A DNA stretch of 64,000 bases from Bacillus sp. OV322 (GCF_900112495.1 NZ_FOMA01000001.1:744001-808000), one strand, 5' to 3'; counted from the stretch's first letter, positions 1-9,275 are shown. A program made the numbers and translations. Notes: generated by a model not told the origin, from the letters alone.

Positions 1-25
1 AAAGTGTTGGGGTGGTGAACATAGG

Positions 26-1189
26 GTGAAGGTAAAAAAGTATACGGCGTCTTCTATGTCAGAAGCCATGAAGCAAATACGAGAAGAGCTCGGAGCGGAC
101 GCAGTCATTTTAAATTCAAAACCGCTATTTTCCGGCGGATTTCTTGGTTTATTTAAAAAAAGAAGCATCGAAGTAATAGCTGCCGCTGATCCCGACAGCA
201 GCAGCCTTCAAGCAAGAAAGCAAAAAGAGAGAAAACAGCCGGCTGTCCCAAAAGCTGATAACAGCATGGCAGCAAAGCCTTTAACACCTCAGCCTATTCA
301 GCCGCAGCCTGATGTGGTGAAGGAATTAGCAGATTTAAAATCTCTGATTCTAAAAATGCAATCCAAGGATTCTCAAAAAAATTTCCCGGAACCTTTAAAG
401 GAAATTTGGGATACGCTTTACGGACAGGAAGTAGATGAAGCCATTCTTGCTGAAATCATGGAGAAACTGATGCTCAGGTGGCAGGAAGCTGGAGGTGGCA
501 TCCCTGAAGAAATGCTGAATCAGTATAGTAAAGAGGCACTTCTTGATAAAATGCCCTCAGGCGCGTTCGATGCAAGTAACTTTGAAAAAAAGTATATTAC
601 GATAGTCGGTCCTACTGGAGTCGGCAAAACTACTACATTGGCAAAAATAGCTGCTGAATGCATTTTGAAACAAAATAAAAAAGTGGCTTTTATTACTACG
701 GATACATACAGGATTGCTGCGATTGACCAGCTGAAAACATATGCAAAGATTCTGAATGTGCCTATTGAGGTTGCCTATAATCTGGAGGATTTCAGGAAGG
801 CCGCCGAGAGGTTTTCGCATTATGATGCGGTATTTATTGATACGGCAGGCAGAAATTTCAGAAATCCCCAATATGTTAGTGACTTAAAGGATATTATCGA
901 TTTTTCTTATGATACTGAATCCTATCTTGTTTTGTCACTGACATCTAAACAAAAAGATATGGAAGATATATATAAACAGTTCTCAGCTATACCTATCAAG
1001 CAGCTGATTTTTACAAAAGCGGATGAAACGGCCACATATGGAGCAATGCTTAATTTTTTGATTCATCAGCAAGTAGGTGCGGCATATATAACAAATGGAC
1101 AAAATGTTCCTGATGACATTGAGAAAGCAACACCGGAAAATATAATAGAAACTGTTTTTGGAGAGAAAAAATATGAAGGATCAAGCTGA
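26..1189 (+). CDS. flhF: FlhF, SRP-family GTPase for flagellar placement
   Basis: FlhF is the third SRP-type GTPase beside Ffh and FtsY and acts at the inner membrane face to direct flagellar number and position. The 387-residue protein has a short N-terminal B domain, a proline/glutamine-rich linker (about residues 60-105), and an NG GTPase domain. The P-loop GPTGVGKT is at residues 195-202, DTAGR near 272-276 and TKAD near 330. The start is a GTG behind a GGTGG ribosome-binding site. It overlaps the start of flhG, its ParA-type partner, as in the B. subtilis fla/che operon. The upstream end of the operon lies outside the window. Confidence 0.97.
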   Translation: MKVKKYTASSMSEAMKQIREELGADAVILNSKPLFSGGFLGLFKKRSIEVIAAADPDSSSLQARKQKERKQPAVPKADNSMAAKPLTPQPIQPQPDVVKELADLKSLILKMQSKDSQKNFPEPLKEIWDTLYGQEVDEAILAEIMEKLMLRWQEAGGGIPEEMLNQYSKEALLDKMPSGAFDASNFEKKYITIVGPTGVGKTTTLAKIAAECILKQNKKVAFITTDTYRIAAIDQLKTYAKILNVPIEVAYNLEDFRKAAERFSHYDAVFIDTAGRNFRNPQYVSDLKDIIDFSYDTESYLVLSLTSKQKDMEDIYKQFSAIPIKQLIFTKADETATYGAMLNFLIHQQVGAAYITNGQNVPDDIEKATPENIIETVFGEKKYEGSS

Positions 1190-2036
1190 AAGCCTGAGGA
1201 TGATGCTTAATAGCCGGAATGATGGGAAGCTGGCTAAAACTCTTGCTGTCATCAGCGGAAAGGGCGGTGTGGGCAAATCTAATTTTTCCTTGAATTTCTC
1301 CATCGCGCTCTCCAAAAAAGGGTATAAGGTGCTGGTGTTCGATATGGATATCGGTATGGGGAACATAGATATCCTGATGGGGAAACATCCGCAATATACG
1401 ATTCTTGATTTTTTTGAAAGAGAAATGAAGCTAAAAGAAATCATATCAAACGGCTATGAAAATATTTCTATTATTGCAGGCGGAACAGGACTATTACATT
1501 TATTTTCTTTAAAAGAAGAGATGTTTGACCGGTTTTCACAGGAATTCAATAGTATTCTCGAAGAGTATGACTTTATCCTGTTTGACATGGGAGCCGGTCT
1601 TAGTGAAGATTCGGCTAAATTTTTATTATGTGTTGAAGAGCTGATTATCATTACTACCCCTGAACCCACCTCTGTGATGGATGCTTATTCGGTTATGAAA
1701 TATATTTACTTGCTGAATGATTCCATGCCATTTCACCTCGTCTGCAACAGGGCAGATAACAGAAAAGAGGGGATGGACACTATTACAAGGGTACAAAATG
1801 CCGTAAAAAGGTTCCTTAATAAAGAAATTAGCCCGCTCGGCATTTTGCCGGATGACAAAACTGTATCTAAAGCTGTGGCTAAACAGGTTCCATTCATGAT
1901 TTTTGCCCCAAATGCTAATGTTTCACGATCTCTTACCGATATTACAACTAGATTTATCAATAAAGCCCCCAATTTCACTGATCCGAAAAGCAAGGGCTTC
2001 ATGCAGAATGTAAAAAGATACTTGTTAGGGAGGTAG
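1173..2036 (+). CDS. flhG: FlhG (YlxH), MinD/ParA-type ATPase controlling flagellar number
   Basis: MinD-like ATPase that stimulates FlhF GTPase activity and helps set flagellar pattern. The deviant Walker A motif GKGGVGKS is at residues 29-36, followed by a switch region with DMDIGMGN. The N-terminal stretch (MKDQAESLRMML) resembles the FlhF-activating segment of the family. The ATG at 1173 is preferred over a TTG at 1158 because GGAGAG lies 7 bases upstream of it. The start codon lies inside the 3' end of flhF, so the two are translationally linked. Length is 287 residues, normal for the family. Confidence 0.95.
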   Translation: MKDQAESLRMMLNSRNDGKLAKTLAVISGKGGVGKSNFSLNFSIALSKKGYKVLVFDMDIGMGNIDILMGKHPQYTILDFFEREMKLKEIISNGYENISIIAGGTGLLHLFSLKEEMFDRFSQEFNSILEEYDFILFDMGAGLSEDSAKFLLCVEELIIITTPEPTSVMDAYSVMKYIYLLNDSMPFHLVCNRADNRKEGMDTITRVQNAVKRFLNKEISPLGILPDDKTVSKAVAKQVPFMIFAPNANVSRSLTDITTRFINKAPNFTDPKSKGFMQNVKRYLLGR

Positions 2037-2045
2037 GCCTTAATA

Positions 2046-3137
2046 ATGTCTAAAATTAAGGTATTAATTGTAGATGATTCCGCTTTTATGAGAAAGCTTA
2101 TCTCCGAATTTTTGAATGAAGACAGCAGAATTGAAATTATTGGGATCGCCCGGAACGGCAAAGATGCTATAAGGAAAATTAAACAGTATCACCCTGATGT
2201 TGTAACTATGGACATTGAAATGCCGGTTATGGATGGGCTATGCGCCCTTAAGCAGATTATGGCGGAATGCCCCGTTCCAGTTATCATGCTTTCAAGCTCT
2301 ACAAGGGCTGGAGCTGAAAATACCCTGTCTGCGATGGAAAACGGCGCCTTTGACTTTATTGCGAAGCCTTCCGGGATGATATCGCTTGATTTGCATAAAA
2401 TCAAAAGTGATTTAATTGAAAAGATAGTGGCCGCCAGCAAAGCCAATATCCAGAATCTGCAAAACAGTACAGATGATGTTGAAAAACAGATGCTTACATG
2501 CAATGGATATAGGGATAAAGTTCTGGTCCGAAAGATGGTTCCGGAACAATCACCATGGGCGAAAGAAGGAAAAAAAATCATTGTTATCGGTACTTCTACG
2601 GGGGGACCCAGGGCTCTTCAGGAAGTTTTGACAAGGATTCCTAAAAATATCGAGTCTCCTATTATCATTGTTCAGCATATGCCGCCCGGATTTACCAATT
2701 CACTCGCTAAAAGGCTTAACTCACTTTGCGAAATAGAAGTCAAAGAAGCAGAAGACGGTGAGATCATTAAAAATGGCACCGCATATATCGCTCCTGGAGG
2801 CTTTCATCTCAAAATGAAAAAAAATGGGACAAGCCTTGCTGCAGTACTTGAACAATCAGAGCAGAGAAACGGCCATAGGCCTTCAGTGGATGTTCTGTTT
2901 GAATCAGCAGGCGAGCTGCAGGATTATGCCAAAATTGCCGTCATCATGACAGGCATGGGCTCTGATGGTGCAAAAGGGCTAGTCAGCATGAGTGAGAAAG
3001 GCATGGTCAAGGCGATTGCTGAGTCACAGCAAACCTCCATTGTTTTTGGAATGCCAAAAGCAGCCATCAGTACGAACTTAATCGATTCAGTAGAGAATGT
3101 TGAAAATATAGCAAATGCGATAGTCAGCTATTGCTAA
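2046..3137 (+). CDS. cheB: CheB, chemoreceptor glutamate methylesterase / response regulator
   Basis: Removes methyl groups from (and can deamidate) chemoreceptors during adaptation; activated when CheA phosphorylates its receiver domain. The receiver domain has the acidic pair at residues 10-11 and the phospho-acceptor Asp56 in TMDIEMP. The C-terminal esterase domain carries the triad Ser184 (GTSTGGP), His211 (QHMPPGFT) and Asp307 (GMGSDGA). The 363-residue length fits full two-domain CheB. The gene starts 9 bases after flhG and is followed 19 bases later by cheA. Confidence 0.97.
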   Translation: MSKIKVLIVDDSAFMRKLISEFLNEDSRIEIIGIARNGKDAIRKIKQYHPDVVTMDIEMPVMDGLCALKQIMAECPVPVIMLSSSTRAGAENTLSAMENGAFDFIAKPSGMISLDLHKIKSDLIEKIVAASKANIQNLQNSTDDVEKQMLTCNGYRDKVLVRKMVPEQSPWAKEGKKIIVIGTSTGGPRALQEVLTRIPKNIESPIIIVQHMPPGFTNSLAKRLNSLCEIEVKEAEDGEIIKNGTAYIAPGGFHLKMKKNGTSLAAVLEQSEQRNGHRPSVDVLFESAGELQDYAKIAVIMTGMGSDGAKGLVSMSEKGMVKAIAESQQTSIVFGMPKAAISTNLIDSVENVENIANAIVSYC

Positions 3138-3156
3138 TTGAGGAGAGCGGATTTCT

Positions 3157-5211
3157 ATGGATATGAATCAGTATTTGGAAGTTTTTATAGAAGAAAGCAA
3201 GGAGCACCTGCAAACATGCAGTGAACAGCTTCTCGAATTAGAGAAGTCTCCACAAGATTTATTGATTGTTAATGAAATCTTCCGCTCAGCACACACATTA
3301 AAAGGCATGTCAGCAACGATGGGGTACGAGGACCTGGCTAACCTGACACATAAAATGGAAAATGTGCTGGATGGAATCCGAAACCAGAAAATAAGCCTCA
3401 ACTCTGAAATATTTGATGTCATATTTTTGGCGGTGGATGACCTGGAAGCAATGGTCATGTCGATTGCTGAAGGAGGAGACGGTAAACGGGATGTTACAGA
3501 CGTTGTCAAAAAACTGCAATTGATAGAAGACGGCCAGTCTCCTATCGTGGAATCTGCCAGCGGGGAAGTGGCAGCAGGTTTAATGCTTGCAGAAAAAGAA
3601 ACGTTAAGCAAAAGTGAGTATGATGAGTTTGAAATGACTGTGCTGCAGCAATCCCAGGAGCAGGGGTATTCTAATTACGAAATTACTATAAGCCTGCGTG
3701 AAGATTGCCTATTAAAAGCCGCCAGGGTATTCATGGTCTTTGAAGTCCTTGAGAAAATAGGCGAAGTCATCCAATCCAATCCCTCTGCTGAACAATTGGA
3801 AGAGGAACAATTTGATCACTCATTCACGGTAACTGTAATTTCAAAAGAAAATAAAGAAGATCTTAAAAAGAAAGTCATGAAGGTTTCAGAGGTTGAGCAT
3901 GTTGAGATTCATGTGATTGATCTTGAAGTATTGCGCAATGAAACTCAGAGACACCCAAATCTCAAAGTGCAGCAGCAATCCATAGAGAACCCTCCTGAAA
4001 ACACAGGGGATGCCAAAGTCCAAGAGCCAGAAAAGCAAAAACAGACTCCAGGCAAACAGCAAGGATCCAAAACAATCCGGGTCAATATCGAGAGGCTGGA
4101 TATTCTGCTGAATTTATTTGAAGAACTGGTTATAGACAGGGGAAGGCTTGAACAAATTTCAAAAGAGCTAAACAACCAGGAATTAAATGAAACGGTAGAA
4201 AGAATGTCACGGGTGACAGGAGATCTCCAGAATATTATTTTAAATATGCGTATGGTTCCTGTTGAAACAGTATTTAACCGTTTTCCTAAAATGGTGCGGC
4301 AGCTGGCGCGTGATCTTAATAAAAAAATCAATCTGGAAGTGATCGGTTCTGAAACAGAACTTGAGCGGACCGTAATTGACGAAATTGGAGATCCGCTTGT
4401 TCATCTTATTAGAAATGCTTTAGATCATGGAATCGAAACTCCCGAAATCCGAAAATCTCAAGGGAAAAGTGAAGAAGGTACTGTCATTCTTAAAGCGTTC
4501 CACAGCGGCAACCACGTTTTCATCGAGCTTAAAGATGATGGTGCTGGCATTAATAAAGAACGGGTCATTAAAAAAGCGATCAGCAATGGAATAATTTCTG
4601 AACAAAATGCAGCGATATTAACAGATAAACAGGTGTATGAGCTTATTTTTGCTTCTGGTTTTTCAACAGCTGAAGTCATATCCGATGTATCAGGCCGGGG
4701 AGTTGGTCTGGATGTTGTCAAAAATAAGATAGAATCGCTGGGAGGCTCTGTATCTATTGATTCATCACCAGGACAGGGTTCTACATTCCTGATTCAGCTG
4801 CCGCTTACACTATCCATCATCTCGGTTATGCTGATTGAAATACAAAAAGAAAAATTTGCGATTCCGCTTTCTTCAATTATAGAAACAGCTATAATCAAAA
4901 AAGAAGATATTATGAATGCGCATAATCAGCAAGTGATTGATTTCAGAGGAAAAGTACTGCCGCTTCTTTTCTTAAAAGATGTCTTTGATGTTCCTGTGTA
5001 TATGGAAGAAGAAGAGTTTTATTCAGTTGTGATTGTCAGAAAAGGGGATAAAATGGCTGGACTTGTTGTTGATACATTTATTGGACAGCAGGAAATTGTG
5101 TTAAAAACACTCGGCAATTATCTTACATCTGTTTTCGCAATTTCCGGTGCTACAATACTTGGAGATGGTCAAGTTGCATTGATTATCGACTGCAACGCTC
5201 TTATAAAATAG
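3157..5211 (+). CDS. cheA: CheA, chemotaxis histidine kinase
   Basis: Autophosphorylating kinase of the receptor array; donates phosphate to CheY and CheB. Domain order: P1 Hpt with His46 in RSAHTLKG; a P2-like response-regulator docking region around residues 160-260; a glutamine-rich linker; P3 dimerisation helices; P4 ATPase with the N box around His416/Asn420 (HLIRNALDHG), DDGAGI and GRGVGLDVV; and a C-terminal P5 CheW-like domain. Length is 684 residues, close to B. subtilis CheA. The following 218-base gap to cheW is unusually wide for this operon. Confidence 0.97.
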   Translation: MDMNQYLEVFIEESKEHLQTCSEQLLELEKSPQDLLIVNEIFRSAHTLKGMSATMGYEDLANLTHKMENVLDGIRNQKISLNSEIFDVIFLAVDDLEAMVMSIAEGGDGKRDVTDVVKKLQLIEDGQSPIVESASGEVAAGLMLAEKETLSKSEYDEFEMTVLQQSQEQGYSNYEITISLREDCLLKAARVFMVFEVLEKIGEVIQSNPSAEQLEEEQFDHSFTVTVISKENKEDLKKKVMKVSEVEHVEIHVIDLEVLRNETQRHPNLKVQQQSIENPPENTGDAKVQEPEKQKQTPGKQQGSKTIRVNIERLDILLNLFEELVIDRGRLEQISKELNNQELNETVERMSRVTGDLQNIILNMRMVPVETVFNRFPKMVRQLARDLNKKINLEVIGSETELERTVIDEIGDPLVHLIRNALDHGIETPEIRKSQGKSEEGTVILKAFHSGNHVFIELKDDGAGINKERVIKKAISNGIISEQNAAILTDKQVYELIFASGFSTAEVISDVSGRGVGLDVVKNKIESLGGSVSIDSSPGQGSTFLIQLPLTLSIISVMLIEIQKEKFAIPLSSIIETAIIKKEDIMNAHNQQVIDFRGKVLPLLFLKDVFDVPVYMEEEEFYSVVIVRKGDKMAGLVVDTFIGQQEIVLKTLGNYLTSVFAISGATILGDGQVALIIDCNALIK

Positions 5212-5429
5212 TCCCTATTAAGCTTGCCTGCTGGTTTCATCACCGGATGTTAGTGCTTCTGCGAGGCAGGAAACGCAAATCCCGCAGGAGCCGGGATAAT
5301 CCACAATCAGCAATGCACTTTAGCGGGCATAAAATAAGTTAAAAAAACGGCTGAGTGATTGAACGAGAATTTTTTCTATCTGAAACAGAGGCCGGCGGAC
5401 GTAAATCCGTCCATAAATGAGGAGGTTAT
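5212..5429. other. cheA-cheW intergenic gap
   Basis: 218 non-coding bases inside an otherwise tight operon. I see no T-rich terminator and no convincing sigma-A promoter. A small hairpin (GGACG, 6-base loop, CGTCC) lies near 5397-5412, just ahead of the GGAGG ribosome-binding site of cheW at 5421-5425. The rest shows no gene or repeat that I recognise. Confidence 0.5.
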
Positions 5430-5906
5430 ATGTTGTCAAATCTTACAGCAGCCGAAGATGTTAAAATCATCGTATTTCAAATTGAAGATAAAGAATACGC
5501 AATACCTGTCAGCCATGTCCGCGGTATTGAAAAAGTCTTGCACATCACACGTGTCCCTAAAACGGTTCCTTTTGTGAAGGGTGTTATTAACCTAAGGGGC
5601 GTCATTACTCCTATCATTGATTTGCGTGCCAGATTTGGACTTGAAGAGCGTCCATACACAGACCGGACGAGGATAATCATTGTTACCCTGGATGATCTTG
5701 AAATAGGACTGATCACAGATTCAGCCAATGACGTGCTGGATGTGCCGGTAAACAGCATAGAACCGCCGCCTGAAGTAGTAGGTGCAATTGAAGCTGAATA
5801 TATTAGCGGAGTGGCAAAAATTGAAAAGAGGCTTCTGATTCTTTTAAATATGGAAAAGATCCTTAACCCTGAGGAACATGCAGATTTAGCAGGAAAAGAA
5901 GGATAA
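5430..5906 (+). CDS. cheW: CheW, receptor-kinase coupling protein
   Basis: Single-domain SH3-like adaptor linking chemoreceptors to CheA. The 158-residue sequence is one CheW domain, with the conserved VPKTVPFVKGVINLRG and TPIIDLR segments. The ATG at 5430 follows GGAGG with 4-5 bases spacing; the upstream in-frame reading has no better ribosome-binding site. It sits between cheA and cheC as in B. subtilis, with 3 bases before cheC. Confidence 0.96.
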   Translation: MLSNLTAAEDVKIIVFQIEDKEYAIPVSHVRGIEKVLHITRVPKTVPFVKGVINLRGVITPIIDLRARFGLEERPYTDRTRIIIVTLDDLEIGLITDSANDVLDVPVNSIEPPPEVVGAIEAEYISGVAKIEKRLLILLNMEKILNPEEHADLAGKEG

Positions 5907-5909
5907 GTC

Positions 5910-6545
5910 ATGTCATTTATTGAAAACATTACAGCTCTGCATCTTGATATTTTGAAAGAAATTGGAAATATTGGTGCAGGGAATGCGGCAACCTCCCTTT
6001 CTGCACTGCTGGATAAAAAGATAGAAATGAAGGTTCCTCAGGTAAGGATACTCTCGCTGGCTGAAACAATGGAATTATCAGGCGGAGCAGAGGCAGTTGT
6101 AGCCAGTGTCTTTCTCAGAATCGAGGGTGATGCACATGGAAGCATATTTTTTGTGCTTCCGCTTGGCCAGGCTGCATACTTTATCCGGCAAATGACCAAA
6201 GAACATGGAGACATTTGTTCTGAGCCATTTTCAGATCTGGGTCTGTCTGCTCTTCAAGAGGCTGGCAATATTCTGTCAGGCTCCTATCTGTCTGCCTTGT
6301 CAAATTTTACTGGATTGGATCTTTATCCTACAGTACCTGAGCTATGCATCGATATGGCTGGCGCCCAAATTGGATGCGGGATTTTGGAAATTTCCCAGTC
6401 AAGCGATTATGTCATTGCCATAGATACAGCTCTCCATGAAGCAGGAACTTCCAATGAATATGTTAATGGACATTTTTTGTTCCTTCCTGATTCAGATGCT
6501 TTTGAAATCATTTTTGCTTCATTGGGGGCTGGCCATCATGACTGA
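5910..6545 (+). CDS. cheC: CheC, CheY-P phosphatase and CheD regulator
   Basis: CheC dephosphorylates CheY-P and binds CheD to control its receptor activity. The two signature phosphatase helices are visible: Asp13-Glu17-Asn20 (DILKEIGNIG) and Ser113-Glu117-Asn120 (SALQEAGNIL). Both have the acid/amide pair needed for catalysis, so the protein should be active. The length of 211 residues is normal for this family. Its end overlaps the start of cheD by 8 bases, fitting co-translation of the two interacting proteins. Confidence 0.95.
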   Translation: MSFIENITALHLDILKEIGNIGAGNAATSLSALLDKKIEMKVPQVRILSLAETMELSGGAEAVVASVFLRIEGDAHGSIFFVLPLGQAAYFIRQMTKEHGDICSEPFSDLGLSALQEAGNILSGSYLSALSNFTGLDLYPTVPELCIDMAGAQIGCGILEISQSSDYVIAIDTALHEAGTSNEYVNGHFLFLPDSDAFEIIFASLGAGHHD

Positions 6546-7035
6546 TGCAGCAATGATAATTAAAGTTGGAATTGCAGACATGGGGATTGCAAGGACAGCG
6601 GAAGTAATCCGTACTTCCGGGCTTGGCTCATGTGTTGGAGTTGTCATTTATGACCCTTTAAAGGAGATTGCAGGTTTGGCTCATGTCATGCTGCCTCATT
6701 CTTCTTTGTCTAAGTCCGGTCAGATCAATGTTGCCAAATTTGCCGATACGGCTATTGTTGAGCTTGTACATAGACTTATTGAGGCAGGAGCAAGAGAGCC
6801 GTTTTTAAAAGCAAAAATGGCGGGAGGGGCACAAATGTTTCAATTCACATCAGGCAAAGATTTAATGCGCATCGGACCGAGAAACGTCGAAGCAGTAAGG
6901 CATGAGCTGCAGCAACTGGGCATCCAGCTGATTTCAGAAGATATCGGGGGAAGCTGCGGGCGGACCATTGAATTCAATCCAAAAACAAGCCTGCTGAACA
7001 TACGCACGGTAAATAAAGCGGCGAAAAATATCTAG
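6538..7035 (+). CDS. cheD: CheD, chemoreceptor glutamine deamidase
   Basis: Deamidates receptor glutamines and is exchanged between receptors and CheC. Catalytic Cys32 (LGSCVGV) and His49 (AHVMLP) are present in the expected N-terminal spacing. The ATG at 6538 gives 165 residues, matching the family, and overlaps the cheC stop; a longer reading upstream lies inside cheC and is not credible. It is the last gene before a strong terminator at 7141. Confidence 0.95.
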   Translation: MTDAAMIIKVGIADMGIARTAEVIRTSGLGSCVGVVIYDPLKEIAGLAHVMLPHSSLSKSGQINVAKFADTAIVELVHRLIEAGAREPFLKAKMAGGAQMFQFTSGKDLMRIGPRNVEAVRHELQQLGIQLISEDIGGSCGRTIEFNPKTSLLNIRTVNKAAKNI

Positions 7036-7140
7036 CAGCTGCTGCAAGGAAAAACTATGCTAATCCAAGCTGATGTAACTGATTCATTTTTCGTCCATGA
7101 TAATGAGTTTAAACGCTCATACATAAGAAAATAAGAAATT

Positions 7141-7169
7141 CAGCAGAGTGCAGCTTTGCTGTTTTTTTT
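7141..7169 (+). terminator. Rho-independent terminator after cheD
   Basis: An 8-bp stem (CAGCAGAG paired with CTTTGCTG, one G-U pair) has a 5-base loop and is followed by eight T residues. It should end the che transcript before sigD. The surrounding stretch 7036-7527 holds no credible gene; the 67-codon reading at 7205 lacks a ribosome-binding site and any family resemblance. Confidence 0.85.
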
Positions 7170-7381
7170 CTGGCTAATTATCAGCTTATTCAAAAAAGTC
7201 CAAAGTGAAGTTTTTTTGTTATTTTCGGAAGCATGAAGAGAGGTGCCGGCACTTTCGTCCTTTAATCGTTTCGGCGCTGATGGAAAAAAGAACGGGCCTG
7301 CAGTCCAAAATCAGGCGTGAATTGGAACTATGCATGCAGTTTTATTGCAAATATAGACCATTGGTAGGGTATACAGGTTAT

Positions 7382-7409
7382 ATGACTGATTCTCTGTTTT
7401 TGTTATAAT
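7382..7409 (+). promoter_or_regulatory. Putative sigma-A promoter for sigD
   Basis: The extended -10 element TGTTATAAT is at 7401-7409, with a weak -35-like ATGACT at 7382-7387 (16-base spacer). It would start transcription about 110 bases before sigD. No sigma-D type promoter was recognised in the gap. Confidence 0.5.
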
Positions 7410-7527
7410 AGTTATATTGAAACATTTTTGTTCGGACCTGGCATTTCGGCATCCCAGATAATGGAGAAGCAAAATATCAGTTCAAATCATTTTTTACCAT
7501 TATGCATACAGCGTTAGGAGGAGTCCG

Positions 7528-8289
7528 ATGTCTCAATTGTCAACCCTAGAAGAGCAAATACACTGGAAAAATTGGATCGAGAGCCATGACCCTGATGCTG
7601 GGGATCAGCTGGTGAAAAAATACCTGCCTTTGGTTTCATTTCACGTTCAGAGGATATCTGTCAGCTTGCCTAAAAGTGTCAGCCGTGATGACATTAGAAG
7701 TCTGGGGATGATGGGTCTTTTTGATGCATTGGAGCGTTTTGATCCAAACAGGGATCTCAAATTCGACACATATGCATCCTTTCGGATAAGAGGGGCCATT
7801 CTTGATGGTCTCCGCAAAGAGGATTGGCTGTCCAGAAGCGCCCGCGATAAAGCAAAAAAAATTGAAGCAGCCGCAGAAAAACTGGAACAAGAGCTAATGA
7901 GAAATGCATCCCCAAAAGAAATTGCCTGCAGTTTGAATATAACTGAAGATGAGGTTTATACAGCTTTAAACGAGAACTTTTTTGCTAATGTATTATCAAT
8001 GGATGAAAATCCTCAAGAGCAGGAAGAAAAAGAAAGCCATTTTCATATTAAAGATGAAAAGGCGCTGCTGCCTGAGGAAAACCTGATGAAGCAGGAACTC
8101 TACAGTGAACTTGCCAAAGTCATTGAATCTCTTAATGAGAAAGAACAGCTGGTCCTTCAGCTCTTTTATAAAGAGGAACTGACACTGACAGAAATAGGAC
8201 AAGTCATGAATTTATCAACATCAAGAATCTCTCAAATTCATTCAAGGGCTATTTATAAGCTGAGGGCCACAATGAAGGATATCAAATGA
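7528..8289 (+). CDS. sigD: SigD, flagellar/motility sigma factor (FliA family)
   Basis: Alternative sigma factor of the FliA/WhiG class, directing RNA polymerase to late flagellar, chemotaxis and autolysin genes. The 253 residues contain region 2 (GLMGLFDALERFDP, then FDTYASFRIRGAILDGLRK), region 3 (NASPKEIACSLNITEDEV) and region 4 helix-turn-helix (LTLTEIGQVMNLSTSRISQ). The ATG at 7528 follows AGGAGG-like bases at 7516-7522. In B. subtilis the gene is near the end of the fla/che operon; here it is set apart by a terminator and 492 bases. Confidence 0.96.
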   Translation: MSQLSTLEEQIHWKNWIESHDPDAGDQLVKKYLPLVSFHVQRISVSLPKSVSRDDIRSLGMMGLFDALERFDPNRDLKFDTYASFRIRGAILDGLRKEDWLSRSARDKAKKIEAAAEKLEQELMRNASPKEIACSLNITEDEVYTALNENFFANVLSMDENPQEQEEKESHFHIKDEKALLPEENLMKQELYSELAKVIESLNEKEQLVLQLFYKEELTLTEIGQVMNLSTSRISQIHSRAIYKLRATMKDIK

Positions 8290-8551
8290 TAGAATTAAGC
8301 TAATAGTTAGTGTCAATCAAACAGTAAGCCTGCCGGACAAAAGTGAGTAATTCCAGACTCTGAAGTTTCCGCGGACCCATGAGCAGGCAAGCTGCCGGAA
8401 TGCAAAGGGAAGATGATGCGAAAAAGGCAAAAGGGAATCATGGCTTTGGCCTGAGAGAAAGACATCCCGCAAGCCGTCCCTTAAAGGGCTGTTCGTTCCA
8501 CTCGCACATTCAAAGGAAAAAGTATAGATTACAGCGGATAAGAGGGATTAT
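8290..8551. other. sigD-swrB intergenic gap
   Basis: 262 bases without a recognisable gene. No terminator with a T tract is visible, so read-through from sigD into swrB is likely. The 68-codon reading at 8379 has atypical composition and no good ribosome-binding site and is not called. Confidence 0.5.
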
Positions 8552-9262
8552 ATGCTTGTGTTTTTTATTTTTCTGCTATTTTTAATGAACATCGTTACCA
8601 TTTTCGCAGTCATTATTTTATTTTTAAGGCAAAACCGCCTCATGCATGCAGAAAAGGAACATGCAGATACGATGGAAGAAATGGAAAATCTATTATCCTC
8701 TTATTTAATGGAAGTGAAAGAAGAAAACGAGGCTTTTTTACATAGCTTTAATAAAAAAAGTCAAAGCGGGGAAATATCTGCCCACTCTGCTGAGGATAAA
8801 AAAGCCAAAGCCGATATAAAGGGAAAAACAGCACCAGGAGAGAGCCCACTCTTAGAACCGGATATGCCTTCAGCCTTAAAAATTAAAGGAGGCAATATTC
8901 ATAAAAAGAAAGCTCTTAGAGCGTATAAAAATAATCCGCAGAAGGACATGATGGAAGATCAAGATGATGCCATCCCGCAAGCCGGCCCTGAAGATATATT
9001 AGAAATAGAAGGAATTGAAAATCCTGCAGTTTCAATGGAACGAGAAAATCCCCTGGATAGTACGCCTCCTGCTGTTTCTTCCGGGACAGCCAGCTTTAAA
9101 GATGAACTTCTCTCAAAGCTGGCTGGAAAGAATGAAGTACAGCCGTCATTGTCCGATGAAGTGTTTGCACTTTACACATCTGGAATGGGTACAGATGATA
9201 TTGCTCAGAAACTGAAAAAAGGAAAAACTGAAATCGAACTTTTATTAAAATTTAGGACATAA
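8552..9262 (+). CDS. swrB: SwrB-like membrane-anchored flagellar assembly factor
   Basis: SwrB promotes hook-basal body maturation and thereby SigD activity and swarming in B. subtilis. The assignment rests on position (directly after sigD, before rpsB), one N-terminal transmembrane segment (about residues 1-25), a charged variable middle, and a C-terminal motif of the form LKKGKTEIELLLKFR typical of the family. At 236 residues it is longer than my recollection of B. subtilis SwrB (about 167); the extra length is in the low-complexity middle. The start is supported by AGAGGGA upstream of the ATG. Confidence 0.75.
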   Translation: MLVFFIFLLFLMNIVTIFAVIILFLRQNRLMHAEKEHADTMEEMENLLSSYLMEVKEENEAFLHSFNKKSQSGEISAHSAEDKKAKADIKGKTAPGESPLLEPDMPSALKIKGGNIHKKKALRAYKNNPQKDMMEDQDDAIPQAGPEDILEIEGIENPAVSMERENPLDSTPPAVSSGTASFKDELLSKLAGKNEVQPSLSDEVFALYTSGMGTDDIAQKLKKGKTEIELLLKFRT

Positions 9263-9275
9263 TGGACGAAATGGC

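Noticed and set aside
557..871. Minus-strand reading inside flhF and many similar antisense readings
   Set aside because: Shadows of strongly supported + strand genes, with no ribosome-binding sites or family matches.
7205..7408. 67-codon reading between cheD and sigD
   Set aside because: No ribosome-binding site, cysteine/tyrosine-rich composition unlike a real protein, and it covers the likely sigD promoter.
5219..8393. 12-base inverted match (AGCTTGCCTGCT and its complement) between the cheA-cheW and sigD-swrB gaps
   Set aside because: Similarity stops after 12 bases, and matches of this length are expected by chance in 64 kb.
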